A DNA stretch of 64,000 bases from Pseudolabrys sp. (GCA_017849615.1 JAFIGS010000019.1:18278-82277); one strand, 5' to 3'. Shown: positions 17,052 to 28,407, counted from the first letter of the stretch. The notes: a model not told the origin generated them from the letters alone. Program-made: numbers and translations.

Positions 17052-18002
17052 ATGGCCGACCCCAACGAGTTCGAGCGCAAGGGTGAGGATCGCGGCCTGT
17101 CGCCGCCTGCCGCTGACGCTGAGCCAACGGCCGAGGCCAAAGCCAAGGCGCCGAGCGATCTGCCCGAAGTCGAATCGCCGTCGATCTCGCCGGCCGTCAG
17201 CGAGCCGGTCGCGATCGACGAAGACAAGATCGAACCGCAGGCTGAGCCGGAAGTAGCAGCAGCCCGCCGCGACGCGCTCAACGCGCTGGTCTTGGTGCCG
17301 CGCAAGTTCGACGACGAACCGCCCTTCGAACCGATCGATGCCGACGAGCCGCGCCGGCGTGCGACGCTCAAGCCGCGCCACTGGCGCGCGTTGCGGCTCG
17401 CCGCCGCGGTCACGCTTGCAGCAGGCTTCGGCGCCATTGCCGGCACTTACGCCATCGGCAGCTTCAATAAAGCGCCGCAGGTCGATGCCGCCGTCCAGGA
17501 AGAGAAGAAGGCGATGCAGCAGTCCATGGCCAAAATGGCCAAGGAACTGACGGCGCTGAAAGCCAATCTCGAAGCCTCGAGCAAGCAGGCCGAAGGCCGC
17601 ACCGCCAGCCTCGAAAAGGTCCTCGGCGACAAGATCAACCAGCGCATCGCCGAGCGCTTCAAGAAAGAGCAGACCGACGTCACCGGCTCGATCTCGCCGC
17701 CGCAACCCGCGCCCGCCGCGCCGGCTTTTGCCGACGTGCCGACGCCGAAGCCGGCGCCACGCGCGGCGATGGCGCAAAGCCGGCCGGCCGGTCCGCCGGT
17801 GGTGCGTGACTGGTCGGTGCGCGGCGCCCAGAACGGCTATGTCTACGTGCAGGGCCGCTCCGGCGATGTCTATCAGGTCGTGCCCGGCGCGCCGCTGCCC
17901 GGTCTTGGGCCGGTGGAATCGATCCGCCGTCTCGATGGCCAATGGGTTGTGACGACGCCCAAGGGCATCATTGTCTCGATGCAGGATCGCCGCTCGTTTT
18001 AA
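17052..18002 (+). CDS. Hypothetical membrane-anchored protein with acidic N-terminus
   Basis: A 316-residue protein of unknown function. An acidic, proline-rich cytosolic N-terminus (about 1-115) leads to one membrane segment at about 118-143 (LRLAAAVTLAAGFGAIAGTY). A helical, lysine-rich stretch likely to form a coiled coil follows (about 150-205), then a proline linker. A compact C-terminal part contains YVYVQGRSGDVYQVVPGAPL. GGAG 7 nt upstream supports the ATG at 17052 rather than an earlier one. The layout suggests a periplasmic domain on a stalk. Confidence 0.75.
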   Translation: MADPNEFERKGEDRGLSPPAADAEPTAEAKAKAPSDLPEVESPSISPAVSEPVAIDEDKIEPQAEPEVAAARRDALNALVLVPRKFDDEPPFEPIDADEPRRRATLKPRHWRALRLAAAVTLAAGFGAIAGTYAIGSFNKAPQVDAAVQEEKKAMQQSMAKMAKELTALKANLEASSKQAEGRTASLEKVLGDKINQRIAERFKKEQTDVTGSISPPQPAPAAPAFADVPTPKPAPRAAMAQSRPAGPPVVRDWSVRGAQNGYVYVQGRSGDVYQVVPGAPLPGLGPVESIRRLDGQWVVTTPKGIIVSMQDRRSF

Positions 18003-18119
18003 CAGCGGCAAAGGCATCCGCGCGGAACCGCCGCCGCTTCATATTGCCGTGAGGCCGGTGGCGGCCTCATCCGAACCATGTCAGATTTGCCGCCGCCGGA
18101 TGAGTGCGGGCGCAACGAT

Positions 18120-18983
18120 ATGGGAAGCACGGCTCTGAAGATTGTGGTGCTGGCGGCCGGAATGGCCGTTGGCCTGAGTTTGCAGGCTCTGGCGCAAGGC
18201 GCCTCGCCGGCGCAGCCCCCGAAACCGGAAATGCGCGAAAACTGTCCGGGACTGGTGGCGTCACGCTCGCCCTTGTTCCAGCGCGCCGCCTTCGATCCCG
18301 CCTCCCTGCGGCTGGCGGCGCTGGCCGCCGACCAGGTCCGCATCACCTTCGTCGGCCACGCCACGTTCCTGCTTGAGAGCCCGCAACTCGTGCGCATCGC
18401 GACGGACTACAACGACTACATCCGTCCGAACGTGCTGCCCGACATCATCACGATGAACCACGCGCATTCGACGCACTACACCGACCGGCCCGATCCATCG
18501 ATTCCCTATGTGCTGCGCGGGTGGGCCGGCAATGAGAAGCCGGCGCGCATCGACATGGCTTTCCGGGATGTGCGCGTGCGCAACGTCCCGACCAACATCC
18601 GCTCCTGGGGCGGCGGTGAAACCGAACGTCATGGCAATTCGATTTTCATTTTCGAGATCGCCAATCTTTGCATCGCGCACCTCGGCCACCTGCATCACAC
18701 TTTGACGCAGGCGCAACTCGACGAAATGGGCCGGGTCGACGTGGTGATGGTGCCGGTCGACGGCAGCTATACGCTCGATCTCGACGGCATGATCGAGGTG
18801 CTGCAGGCGCTGAAGGCGCCGCTCCTGATCCCGATGCACTATTTCAGCGGTTACTCTCTGGACCGCTTCCTGTCCCGCATGCGACAGCAGTGGGAGGTCG
18901 AGGTGCTGGAAATACCATCGGCGATCATTTCCAAGACGACTTTGCCGGCAAAGCCGAAAATCCTCGTGATGCCGGGCCGTTAG
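18120..18983 (+). CDS. Exported metallo-beta-lactamase-fold protein with altered motif
   Basis: A 287-residue product with a signal peptide (about 1-27, LKIVVLAAGMAVGLSLQALA). The MBL fold of UlaG type follows: ITFVGHATFLLES, then NHAHSTHYTD where HxHxDH would be, HLGHLHHTL and a late MHYFSGYSLD. The motif reads H-A-H-S-T-H, so the usual aspartate is a threonine. It may bind metal differently or not at all. The start at 18120 is chosen because it gives the signal peptide; an ATG at 18078 is also open. Substrate unknown. Confidence 0.75.
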   Translation: MGSTALKIVVLAAGMAVGLSLQALAQGASPAQPPKPEMRENCPGLVASRSPLFQRAAFDPASLRLAALAADQVRITFVGHATFLLESPQLVRIATDYNDYIRPNVLPDIITMNHAHSTHYTDRPDPSIPYVLRGWAGNEKPARIDMAFRDVRVRNVPTNIRSWGGGETERHGNSIFIFEIANLCIAHLGHLHHTLTQAQLDEMGRVDVVMVPVDGSYTLDLDGMIEVLQALKAPLLIPMHYFSGYSLDRFLSRMRQQWEVEVLEIPSAIISKTTLPAKPKILVMPGR

Positions 18984-19206
18984 GGCGTCATGCCGAAGTT
19001 GCCCAATTTGCGGGCATGCGGCGGCTGGCCTATCCGTCCCGTAAAAAACGCACGTTTGTGACCGCCGTCACGTGGATGTGAGGGCGCGCTCGCCTACACA
19101 ATTGTGCAGACCTGATATTTATCGACACGTCCGAGTTGACCGCGCGCAACCAATGCTTACGTCGTGCGTTCTGAACACGGGTTTTGCCGGGTAAGGGCTT
19201 ACGGAC

Positions 19207-19575
19207 ATGGTACAGAGTTGGAGTGCGTGGAAGCGGTTCCCTGACGCGCAGGCGGGCGGTGTCGTCGAAGCGCCGATCGGACCGGGCGTCTATGAGGTGC
19301 GGCACACGATGACGGGCCGCGTCGTCGCTTTCGGTTCCACCAGCAATGTCGCCAACGCGATTTCCGAGTTGAAGATCAATGGCGGCGTGAGCGCCTTTGC
19401 CCGCTTCTTTGGCAAGCAGCCTCTGGTGTCGCGGGTCAATGATCTCGAATATCGCACCTATGCGACGTCGAGCCGCGCCGACGCCAAGACTGCCGCGCGC
19501 AGTCTGAAGAGCCTGCGCCAGAGCGCCTGGCGCCGCCGCCTCGATCACGGCATGGCCGCGCGTCACGTCGGCTGA
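19207..19575 (+). CDS. Small protein with a faint GIY-YIG-like start
   Basis: 122 residues, function unknown. The segment GPGVYEVRHTMTGRVVAFGS followed by TSNVANAISEL resembles the G-V-Y...G-x-T-x-N layout of GIY-YIG proteins. The catalytic arginine and the distant glutamate cannot be assigned with confidence. The C-terminus is basic (RSLKSLRQSAWRRRLDHG), which could favour nucleic-acid binding. AAGGGC lies upstream, and a good terminator follows at 19606, so it is likely a single-gene transcript. Confidence 0.65.
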   Translation: MVQSWSAWKRFPDAQAGGVVEAPIGPGVYEVRHTMTGRVVAFGSTSNVANAISELKINGGVSAFARFFGKQPLVSRVNDLEYRTYATSSRADAKTAARSLKSLRQSAWRRRLDHGMAARHVG

Positions 19576-19605
19576 TACGAAAGATAATTCCGAAGCTTCC
19601 TTGAC

Positions 19606-19634
19606 AAGGCCGGCCATTGCGCCGGCCTTTTTCG
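19606..19634 (+). terminator. Rho-independent terminator
   Basis: A 9-bp stem (19606-19614 with 19621-19629, loop CATTGC) followed by TTTTTC on the plus strand, 30 bp after the stop codon of the 122-residue gene. Confidence 0.85.
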
Positions 19635-19758
19635 TGGCCTGACGTCTTTTTCATTCTCCCGGTCTGTGGTCGAATAAGCTCAAAGCGAAACCGACGGATG
19701 GCTTTGGGATGGCCCGGCCGCTCGTCGCAAGCGCGAAAAGACACGAGGGGAAGCCGCC

Positions 19759-21069
19759 ATGCTGAGCGCCGAACAGAACGATCTCATTACGCGTACCGGG
19801 CCGGGCACGCCGGCCGGACGGCTGATGCGGCAATACTGGCAGCCAGCGGTGCTCGTGGACGAGCTCAAGGGCAACCGCCCCATCAAGCCGGTTCGGCTGT
19901 TCGGCGAAGATCTCGTGATCTTCAAGGACGACAAGGGCCGCTATGGCCTTGTCGGGCGCCACTGTCCTCACCGCGGCACCGACCTCGCCTTTGGCCGCCT
20001 CGAGAATGGCGGACTGCGCTGCGCTTTCCACGGCTGGCTGTTCGACATCGACGGCAAGTGCCTCGAAACACCGGCCGAACCCGACAACAGCAACCTCTGC
20101 GCCAATATCAGGCAGAAGGCCTACCCGGTCGTGGAGAAGAGCGGCATCCTGTTCGCCTATCTCGGCGAGGGTGAGCCGCCGGCCTTTCCGCACTTCGATT
20201 GTTTTGTCGCGCCGGACAGCCACACCTTCGCGTTCAAGGGCATGATCGATTGCAACTGGCTGCAGTCGCTCGAAGTCGGCATCGATCCGGTGCACACCTC
20301 GTTCCTGCATCGCTTCTTCCACGACGAGGACCCGACGCAGAGCTACGGCAAGATGTTCCGCGACCATACCAAGGACGCGGACATGCCGATGACGCAGATC
20401 ATGCGCGAGGTGACGCGGCCCCGCATCGAGGTCGACGAAACCGACTACGGCTTCCGCATCGTGACGCTGCGGCAGATCAGCGACGCCTCAACCCATGTGC
20501 GCGTCACCAATCTGGTCTTTCCCAATGCCTTCATGATTCCGATGAGCCGCGAGATGACCATCTCGCAGTGGCACGTACCGATCGACGACACCAAACACTA
20601 CTGGTACGCGATTTTCACGTCGTTCGGTAAGGCGGTGGACAAGGATACGATGCGCAATCAGCGTCTCGAGCTCTACCAGCTTCCAGACTACATCCCCAAT
20701 CGCAACAAGAGCAACGATTACGGCTTCGATCCGCACGAGCAGGAGAGCGAGACCTATACCGGCATGGGCGCCGATATCAACGTGCACGACCAGTGGGCCT
20801 GCGAGTCGATGGGCGCGATCCAGAACCGCACGCAGGAGCATCTCGGCACGTCGGACAAGGCCATCATCGCCTACCGCAAGCTGTTGCGGCAGTCGCTGGA
20901 GAAATCCGGCAAGGGCGAGAAACCGATCCTGGTCGTCGACGACAAGGAAGCGGCCAGCATCACCGGCCCGCTCGCCATCGATGGCATTGGCCCGGCCGAC
21001 GACTGGAAAGGCTACTACCAGCGCTCCGAGGCGCAGAAGCGCGAGGCGATGAGCTGGAAGCCGCAGTGA
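19759..21069 (+). CDS. Rieske-type ring-hydroxylating oxygenase, large subunit
   Basis: A 436-residue oxygenase of the phthalate 4,5-dioxygenase-like group. The Rieske [2Fe-2S] ligands are C69-P-H71 and C88-x2-H91 (CPHRGTDLAFGRLENGGLRC). The non-heme iron site lies in SLEVGIDPVHTSFLHRFFHD, with D176, H179 and H184. Such enzymes hydroxylate, demethylate or dealkylate aromatic or N-methyl substrates with electrons from a separate reductase. No reductase gene is nearby, so electrons must come from elsewhere. A glutamine-synthetase-like gene follows on the same strand after a palindromic repeat, which hints at an amine substrate. Substrate unproven. Confidence 0.9.
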   Translation: MLSAEQNDLITRTGPGTPAGRLMRQYWQPAVLVDELKGNRPIKPVRLFGEDLVIFKDDKGRYGLVGRHCPHRGTDLAFGRLENGGLRCAFHGWLFDIDGKCLETPAEPDNSNLCANIRQKAYPVVEKSGILFAYLGEGEPPAFPHFDCFVAPDSHTFAFKGMIDCNWLQSLEVGIDPVHTSFLHRFFHDEDPTQSYGKMFRDHTKDADMPMTQIMREVTRPRIEVDETDYGFRIVTLRQISDASTHVRVTNLVFPNAFMIPMSREMTISQWHVPIDDTKHYWYAIFTSFGKAVDKDTMRNQRLELYQLPDYIPNRNKSNDYGFDPHEQESETYTGMGADINVHDQWACESMGAIQNRTQEHLGTSDKAIIAYRKLLRQSLEKSGKGEKPILVVDDKEAASITGPLAIDGIGPADDWKGYYQRSEAQKREAMSWKPQ

Positions 21070-21090
21070 TGTTGGTGCGCCAGCCGTTCC

Positions 21091-21189
21091 GCCTCATCCT
21101 GAGGAACGCACGAAGTGCGCGTCTCGAAGGACGAGGCGGCCCCATGGTTCGAGACGCGCGCCTTCGGCGCGCTCCTCACCATGAGGCCG
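21091..21189. repeat. Intergenic palindrome, family C
   Basis: An imperfect inverted repeat: GCCTCATCCTGAGGAACGC at the left end is answered by GCGCTCCTCACCATGAGGC at the right end, with further pairing inside. It fills the gap between the Rieske oxygenase and the glutamine-synthetase-like gene. This type is familiar from Bradyrhizobium-like genomes; only one copy is in the window. Confidence 0.75.
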
Positions 21190-21193
21190 ATTG

Positions 21194-22681
21194 ATGCCAC
21201 CCCGTAAATCCATCAAATCCTCCCCGACTTTCGTTTCCCGCCACGGTCTGTGGTCGGATGCGCAGGAGAAGGCCGCAGCCGACGTCGAGCGCGCCATCAA
21301 GGCAAACAAGCTCGAGGTCATCCGCTTCTCATTCGCCGATCAGCACGGCGTGCTGCGCGGCAAGACCTTGGTCGCGTCCGAAGCCGTGAGCGCCATGCGC
21401 AATGGCGTCAACATGACCTCGACGCTGCTGGCCAAGGACACCGCGCACAAGAGCGTGTTTCCGGTGTTCACCGCCGGCGGCGGCTTCGGCATGGCCGAGA
21501 TGCAGGGCGGCGCCGATTTCACGATGATCGCGGATCCGGCGACATTCCGCGTGCTGCCGTGGGCGAGCAAGACCGGCTGGCTGCTGTGCGATATCTATTT
21601 CGGCAACGGCAAGCCGGTGCCGTTCTCGACGCGGGCCATCTATCGCGATGCGCTCGGCTCGCTTGCGAAGGCCGGTTACGATTTCCTTGCCGGCCTCGAG
21701 GTCGAGTTTCATCTGTTCAAAATCGACGACGCGATGCTCGCGCCGGAAGCCGCGACCTGGCCGCCGCAGGCGCCGAAGGTCAGCCTGCTCACGCAAGGCT
21801 ATCAGTATCTCACCGAAACGCGCTTCGACATGGTCGATCCGGCGGTCGAGGTCCTGCGCCATGGCATCGAGCAACTCGGCCTGCCGTTGCGCTCGGTCGA
21901 ACTGGAGCTCGGACCGAGCCAGATCGAATTCACCTTCCGCCCGCAGACGGGGCTGGAAGCGGCCGATACCATGATCCTGTTCCGCGCAGCGCTTAAGCAG
22001 ATCGCGCGGCGCCACGGCTATCTCGCCAGCTTCATGTGCCGCCCGGCTCTGCCCAATGTGATGTCGAGCGGCTGGCATCTGCATCAGTCGCTGATCGAGC
22101 GCAAATCGAAGCGCAACGCCTTTGTCGATCCGGACGGCCTGTCCAGTCTCGGCCAATATTATCTCGGCGGCTTGCTCGCGCATGCGCGCGCCACCGCTGC
22201 GTTCACGACGCCGACCGTCAATGGCTACAAGCGCTACCGGCCTTATTCGCTGGCGCCGGATCGGGCGATCTGGGCCCGCGACAATCGCGGCGTGATGATG
22301 CGGCTGCTCGGCGAGGCCGGCGCATCGTCGACGCATCTGGAAAATCGCATCGGTGAGCCGGCCGCAAATCCCTATCTCTACATGGCGTCGCAGATTTACG
22401 CGGGTCTCGACGGCATCGCCAATCGCACCGATCCAGGGGCCTCGGCGGATACGCCTTACGAGACCGCGGCGGCCTTGCTGCCCAAATCGCTCGGCGAAGC
22501 CGTCACCGCGCTGCGAGCCGACGACGTTTTCCGCCGGTCGTTCGGTGCCGGCTTCGTCGATTACTATGCGCACATCAAGGATGCCGAGCGCGCGCGCTTC
22601 GAGAAGGAAGAGCCGGCGCATGCCGCCGACCCGCTGCAGGTCACGCCCTGGGAGCAGCGGGAATACCTCGATCTGTTCTGA
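21194..22681 (+). CDS. Glutamine-synthetase-family ligase (not GlnA)
   Basis: A 495-residue member of the glutamine synthetase superfamily, of the kind that joins glutamate to amines (gamma-glutamyl-amine ligases). Conserved parts: LEVEFHLF (metal-binding glutamates), SSGWHLHQSL (metal-binding histidine), YSLAPDRAIWARDNRGVMMR (ATP/phosphate arginines) and THLENRIGEPAANPYLYMAS. The N-terminal beta-grasp domain carries FADQHGVLRGKTL. It is not GlnA: no adenylylation-site tyrosine loop is seen. Next to a Rieske oxygenase it recalls aniline and alkylamine pathways, where the amine is first glutamylated and then oxygenated. That function is inference. Confidence 0.85.
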   Translation: MPPRKSIKSSPTFVSRHGLWSDAQEKAAADVERAIKANKLEVIRFSFADQHGVLRGKTLVASEAVSAMRNGVNMTSTLLAKDTAHKSVFPVFTAGGGFGMAEMQGGADFTMIADPATFRVLPWASKTGWLLCDIYFGNGKPVPFSTRAIYRDALGSLAKAGYDFLAGLEVEFHLFKIDDAMLAPEAATWPPQAPKVSLLTQGYQYLTETRFDMVDPAVEVLRHGIEQLGLPLRSVELELGPSQIEFTFRPQTGLEAADTMILFRAALKQIARRHGYLASFMCRPALPNVMSSGWHLHQSLIERKSKRNAFVDPDGLSSLGQYYLGGLLAHARATAAFTTPTVNGYKRYRPYSLAPDRAIWARDNRGVMMRLLGEAGASSTHLENRIGEPAANPYLYMASQIYAGLDGIANRTDPGASADTPYETAAALLPKSLGEAVTALRADDVFRRSFGAGFVDYYAHIKDAERARFEKEEPAHAADPLQVTPWEQREYLDLF

Positions 22682-22775
22682 GCTCACCTGAGCCGCATCA
22701 CGGCGTAATGGGGCGAGGGGGAACTCCAACGGCCTGTCGTCGTTTTATCGGCGGATGTAAGTAACGAGGCGCACC

Positions 22776-22952
22776 ATGCTCAAGTGGGCTTTCATTTTCC
22801 TGATCATCGCCATTGTCGCCGGGCTGTTCGGCTTCACCGGTGTCGAGGAGGCCTCGGCGACCATCGCCAAATGGCTGGCGGGCATCTTCCTCGTACTGTT
22901 CGTCGGCGCCATCGCCATTGGGCTGGCCATCGGCGCAAAACTGACGTCGTAG
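22776..22952 (+). CDS. Small membrane protein, DUF1328/YtjA family
   Basis: 58 residues, starting [20 protein letters not shown] and ending [12 protein letters not shown], with two membrane segments (about 4-22 and 33-54) joined by [13 protein letters not shown]. This is the typical DUF1328 pattern, found as single small genes in many proteobacteria and often stress-induced. Function unknown. CGAGGC lies upstream of the ATG. A different frame over the same DNA is longer but has no membrane pattern. Confidence 0.85.
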   Translation: MLKWAFIFLIIAIVAGLFGFTGVEEASATIAKWLAGIFLVLFVGAIAIGLAIGAKLTS

Positions 22953-23102
22953 CGGCACAGTCGGACACGGCATCAGCTTACCGCTCCTTAGCAAATACAA
23001 GGGCTTGGGGCGCCTCATCCGGCCATCGCCACAAGTGTTAACATTGTTTAAAATGTTAACGACCGGCGGACTTCCGGCCGGCGTTTTGTGAGGAGTAGGG
23101 TC

Positions 23103-23591
23103 ATGCATCGGATGGCCACGAGGGGTCTCGGTCTTGCCGCGCTTCTGTTCGCCGCCCTTTTCGCGTCGGGCGCCGCGCACGCCGGCGAGTATTACGATGG
23201 CGGTTACGGCTATCGCACCGGCAACGTCTCCTATTCGTCGAACTGCTGCTACCGCAAGGTCGTGCGCTATGTGCGCAAGGTGAGTTACGTACGCGTCGAT
23301 GACGGCTATCGCGACGGCTATTATGCGCCGCGCCATCGCAGCACATATTATTACGGCTCGCCCTATCGCACGGTGGACTACCGCGAGCCCTACTACCGGC
23401 CCGCAAGCTACAGCGAGCCTTATCGCTCACCGTACTATGACAGCCGGCCCTACCGTTACTCCGGCGGCGATTACGATGGCGGCTATCGTCAGTATCGCGT
23501 CAGCTACGGCGATGGCTGCACCGTGCGCCGCGTTCGCGTCGCCGACGGTTATGGCGGCTGGGTCTGGGCCAGTTCTCGGGTCTGCTACTGA
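23103..23591 (+). CDS. Secreted tyrosine-rich protein
   Basis: A 162-residue protein with a signal peptide (about 1-29, LGLAALLFAALFASGAAHAG). The mature part is extremely rich in tyrosine, arginine and serine (repeated Y-R, Y-Y-G and Y-R-S-P-Y patterns) and contains CC in SSNCCYRK plus two later cysteines (DGCTVRR, SRVCY). GAGGAG lies 10 nt before the ATG at 23103, so this start is preferred over one 15 nt upstream. Similar low-complexity exported proteins occur throughout Hyphomicrobiales without known function. It may be a disulfide-bonded surface or periplasmic protein. Confidence 0.75.
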   Translation: MHRMATRGLGLAALLFAALFASGAAHAGEYYDGGYGYRTGNVSYSSNCCYRKVVRYVRKVSYVRVDDGYRDGYYAPRHRSTYYYGSPYRTVDYREPYYRPASYSEPYRSPYYDSRPYRYSGGDYDGGYRQYRVSYGDGCTVRRVRVADGYGGWVWASSRVCY

Positions 23592-23605
23592 GAAGGCCCG
23601 CGCGC

Positions 23606-23635
23606 ATGAAAAAGCCCGGAGCGGTGCTCCGGGCT
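23606..23635 (-). terminator. Rho-independent terminator after gyrB
   Basis: A 10-bp stem (23613-23622 with 23626-23635, loop of 3) followed by TTTTTCATG on the minus strand, 20 bp past the gyrB stop. The stem may also serve the convergent gene, but no T-run follows on the plus strand. Confidence 0.8.
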
Positions 23636-23655
23636 GAACAGGCCTTTGTCCGAAA

Positions 23656-26449
<2,794 letters not shown>

Positions 26450-28204
26450 ATGAGTGCCTTTAGCGGCCTTGAAGTTCCCCATAGGCTTCGCGCCTTCATC
26501 CGCGCCCGCGAGTCCAGCATCATCCTGCTGGCTGCCGTGTCCGGAGGACTGGCGGGGCTCGTGGTCGCCGCCATGGGCGCCGTCGTCGGCGGCATGCACC
26601 TTTACTTTTTCGGCCTTGAGGCCGGGGAACGGCTGTCGGCGCGGAGTTCGATCGACCCGGTTTATGCCTTCCTGGTGCCTTGCATCGGCGGCCTCGTCCT
26701 GGGCCTCGCCAGCCGGACGATCGCGCGCTGGCGCGGCACCGAGGTCGATCCGATCGAAGCCAACGCGCTCCACGGCGGCCGCATGTCGATGCGGGGCAGT
26801 CTGATCGTGGCGGCGCAGACCATGTGGTCCAGCGGCGTTGGCGCCTCGGTGGGGCTCGAGGCGGGCTATACGCAACTCTCGAGCGGTTTGGCCTCGAAAC
26901 TCGGCCAGGCGTTCCGCCTGCGCCGCAGCGACGTCCGGCTGCTGGTCGGTTGCGGCGCGGCCGGCGCTATTGCAGGGGCCTTTGCCGCGCCTTTGGCAGG
27001 CGCGTTCTACGCCTTCGAGCTCATCATCGGCAGCTACGCCGTCGGCAGTCTCGCCCCGGTCGGCGTGGCAGCGCTGTTCGGATACCTCACCGCCGCCGCT
27101 TTCGCGCCGGACCACATCGGCGTCGAAGCCGGGCAGGTTGCCGCAATCGGATTTCGGGACCTGGCCATCGCCGGCGGTTTCGGCCTGCTGGCGGCGTTTT
27201 TCGGCATCGCGCTGATGCGCGGCGTATCGGCCTGCGAAATCGTGCTCGGCCGGATCGGCGTGCGGCCATGGCTGCGGCCGATGCTGGGCGGCGCTTTGGT
27301 CGGCCTTCTCGCCATGATCACCCCGCGCGTCATGTCGTCGGGACATGGCGCGCTACACCTGACGACGCTGTTCAAGCTGCCGGTAGAAACCTTGTTGCTG
27401 CTGTTGCTGCTCAAGGCGCTGGCCGCGATCGTCTCGCTCGGTTCCGGCTTCCGCGGCGGCCTGTTCTTCGCCTCGCTGCTGATGGGCGCGCTCGGCGGCC
27501 AGCTCTTCGCCACCGGCGTCAATGCCTTGTGGCCGCCGCTTGCGCTCAATCCCGACGCCTATGCCATCATCGGCATGAGCGCGCTGGCGGCCTCCGTGAT
27601 CGGCGGGCCGCTCACCATGTGCTTCATCGCGCTGGAAACCACGGGAGACCTGTGGCTCACCGGCACGGTGCTGATCGCGGTCATCGTGTCGATGCAGGTC
27701 ACGCGCGAACTGTTCGGCTATTCCTTCGCCACCTGGCGCTTTCATCTGCGCGGCGAGACCATTCGCGGCGGTGCCGATGTCGGCTGGATCCGCGATCTCG
27801 CCGTGGCGCAGCCGATGCGCGCCGACGTGCGAACCACATCGACTGAAACGCCCTTGCCGGTGTTTCGCGAGAAATTTCCGCTCGGCTCCACCAACCAGGT
27901 ACTGGCCGTCGATGAGGACGGACATTACGCGGGGATGGTTATGGTGGCGGAGGCTCACTCCTCCGAAGTTCCGGCGGTGACGCCGCTGGCCGACCTGCTG
28001 CGCCACAAGGGCGAGATGCTCCTGCAGCAGATGACGGCTCAGGAAGCGATCAAGGCCTTCGAGAAATTCGAGGCTGAGGCCCTGCCGGTCGTCGACAGTC
28101 TCGAACGTGCCCAGGTGGTCGGCATGCTTTCCGAGGCGCATGCCCTGCGACGCTTCTCGGATGCGTCCGAGCGCCAGCGCCGCGCGCTGATCGGCGAACT
28201 TTAG
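26450..28204 (+). CDS. ClC-family chloride channel/antiporter with C-terminal CBS pair
   Basis: A 584-residue membrane protein. About ten hydrophobic helices cover residues 20-425; a CBS-like regulatory tail follows (about 455-570, starting after GGADVGWIRDLAVAQPMRAD). Selectivity-filter segments are WSSGVGASVGLEAGYTQ, with the gating glutamate E137 in GLEAG (usually GREGP), and GSGFRGGLFFASLLMGALGG (usually GxFxP). Both differ from E. coli ClcA, so ion choice and transporter/channel mode are unclear. Its 3' end overlaps a small minus-strand gene by 4 nt. Confidence 0.88.
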   Translation: MSAFSGLEVPHRLRAFIRARESSIILLAAVSGGLAGLVVAAMGAVVGGMHLYFFGLEAGERLSARSSIDPVYAFLVPCIGGLVLGLASRTIARWRGTEVDPIEANALHGGRMSMRGSLIVAAQTMWSSGVGASVGLEAGYTQLSSGLASKLGQAFRLRRSDVRLLVGCGAAGAIAGAFAAPLAGAFYAFELIIGSYAVGSLAPVGVAALFGYLTAAAFAPDHIGVEAGQVAAIGFRDLAIAGGFGLLAAFFGIALMRGVSACEIVLGRIGVRPWLRPMLGGALVGLLAMITPRVMSSGHGALHLTTLFKLPVETLLLLLLLKALAAIVSLGSGFRGGLFFASLLMGALGGQLFATGVNALWPPLALNPDAYAIIGMSALAASVIGGPLTMCFIALETTGDLWLTGTVLIAVIVSMQVTRELFGYSFATWRFHLRGETIRGGADVGWIRDLAVAQPMRADVRTTSTETPLPVFREKFPLGSTNQVLAVDEDGHYAGMVMVAEAHSSEVPAVTPLADLLRHKGEMLLQQMTAQEAIKAFEKFEAEALPVVDSLERAQVVGMLSEAHALRRFSDASERQRRALIGEL

Positions 28205-28407
28205 CGCGCGCCGCGCAAAACGGTGGCGCTGGCCGTCAGGTGCCGTTGATGCTGGAAACCGGCCTCGTAGTCCGGGATCGGCCGGCTGAACGCCGCCATC
28301 GCCGCCGTGAGAATTTCAAGGCGTGCCAGTTGGGTGTCGATCGTGTCCAAAGCGCGATGAACTTCGCGCTTTAATCGGTCCATCGATGGCGATTTATTGT
28401 CGTTCAT
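28201..28407 (-). CDS. Small hypothetical protein, 68 residues
   Basis: Starts MNDNKSPSMDRLKREVHRAL and is mainly helical (LKREVHRALDTIDTQLARLE, ILTAAMAAFSRPIPDYEAGF). No family is recognised. It overlaps the ClC gene end by 4 nt on the other strand. A longer frame is open upstream, but this ATG has GGGAA ahead. It could be a real short gene or chance; the regular amphipathic pattern and its position before recF favour a real one. Confidence 0.5.
   Translation of the reverse strand: MNDNKSPSMDRLKREVHRALDTIDTQLARLEILTAAMAAFSRPIPDYEAGFQHQRHLTASATVLRGAR

Noticed and set aside
15933-18017. A 694-codon open frame antisense to the PfkB kinase and the following gene
   Set aside because: Produced by strong GC codon bias on the plus strand; the plus-strand genes have clear family motifs and ribosome-binding sites, the antisense product has none.
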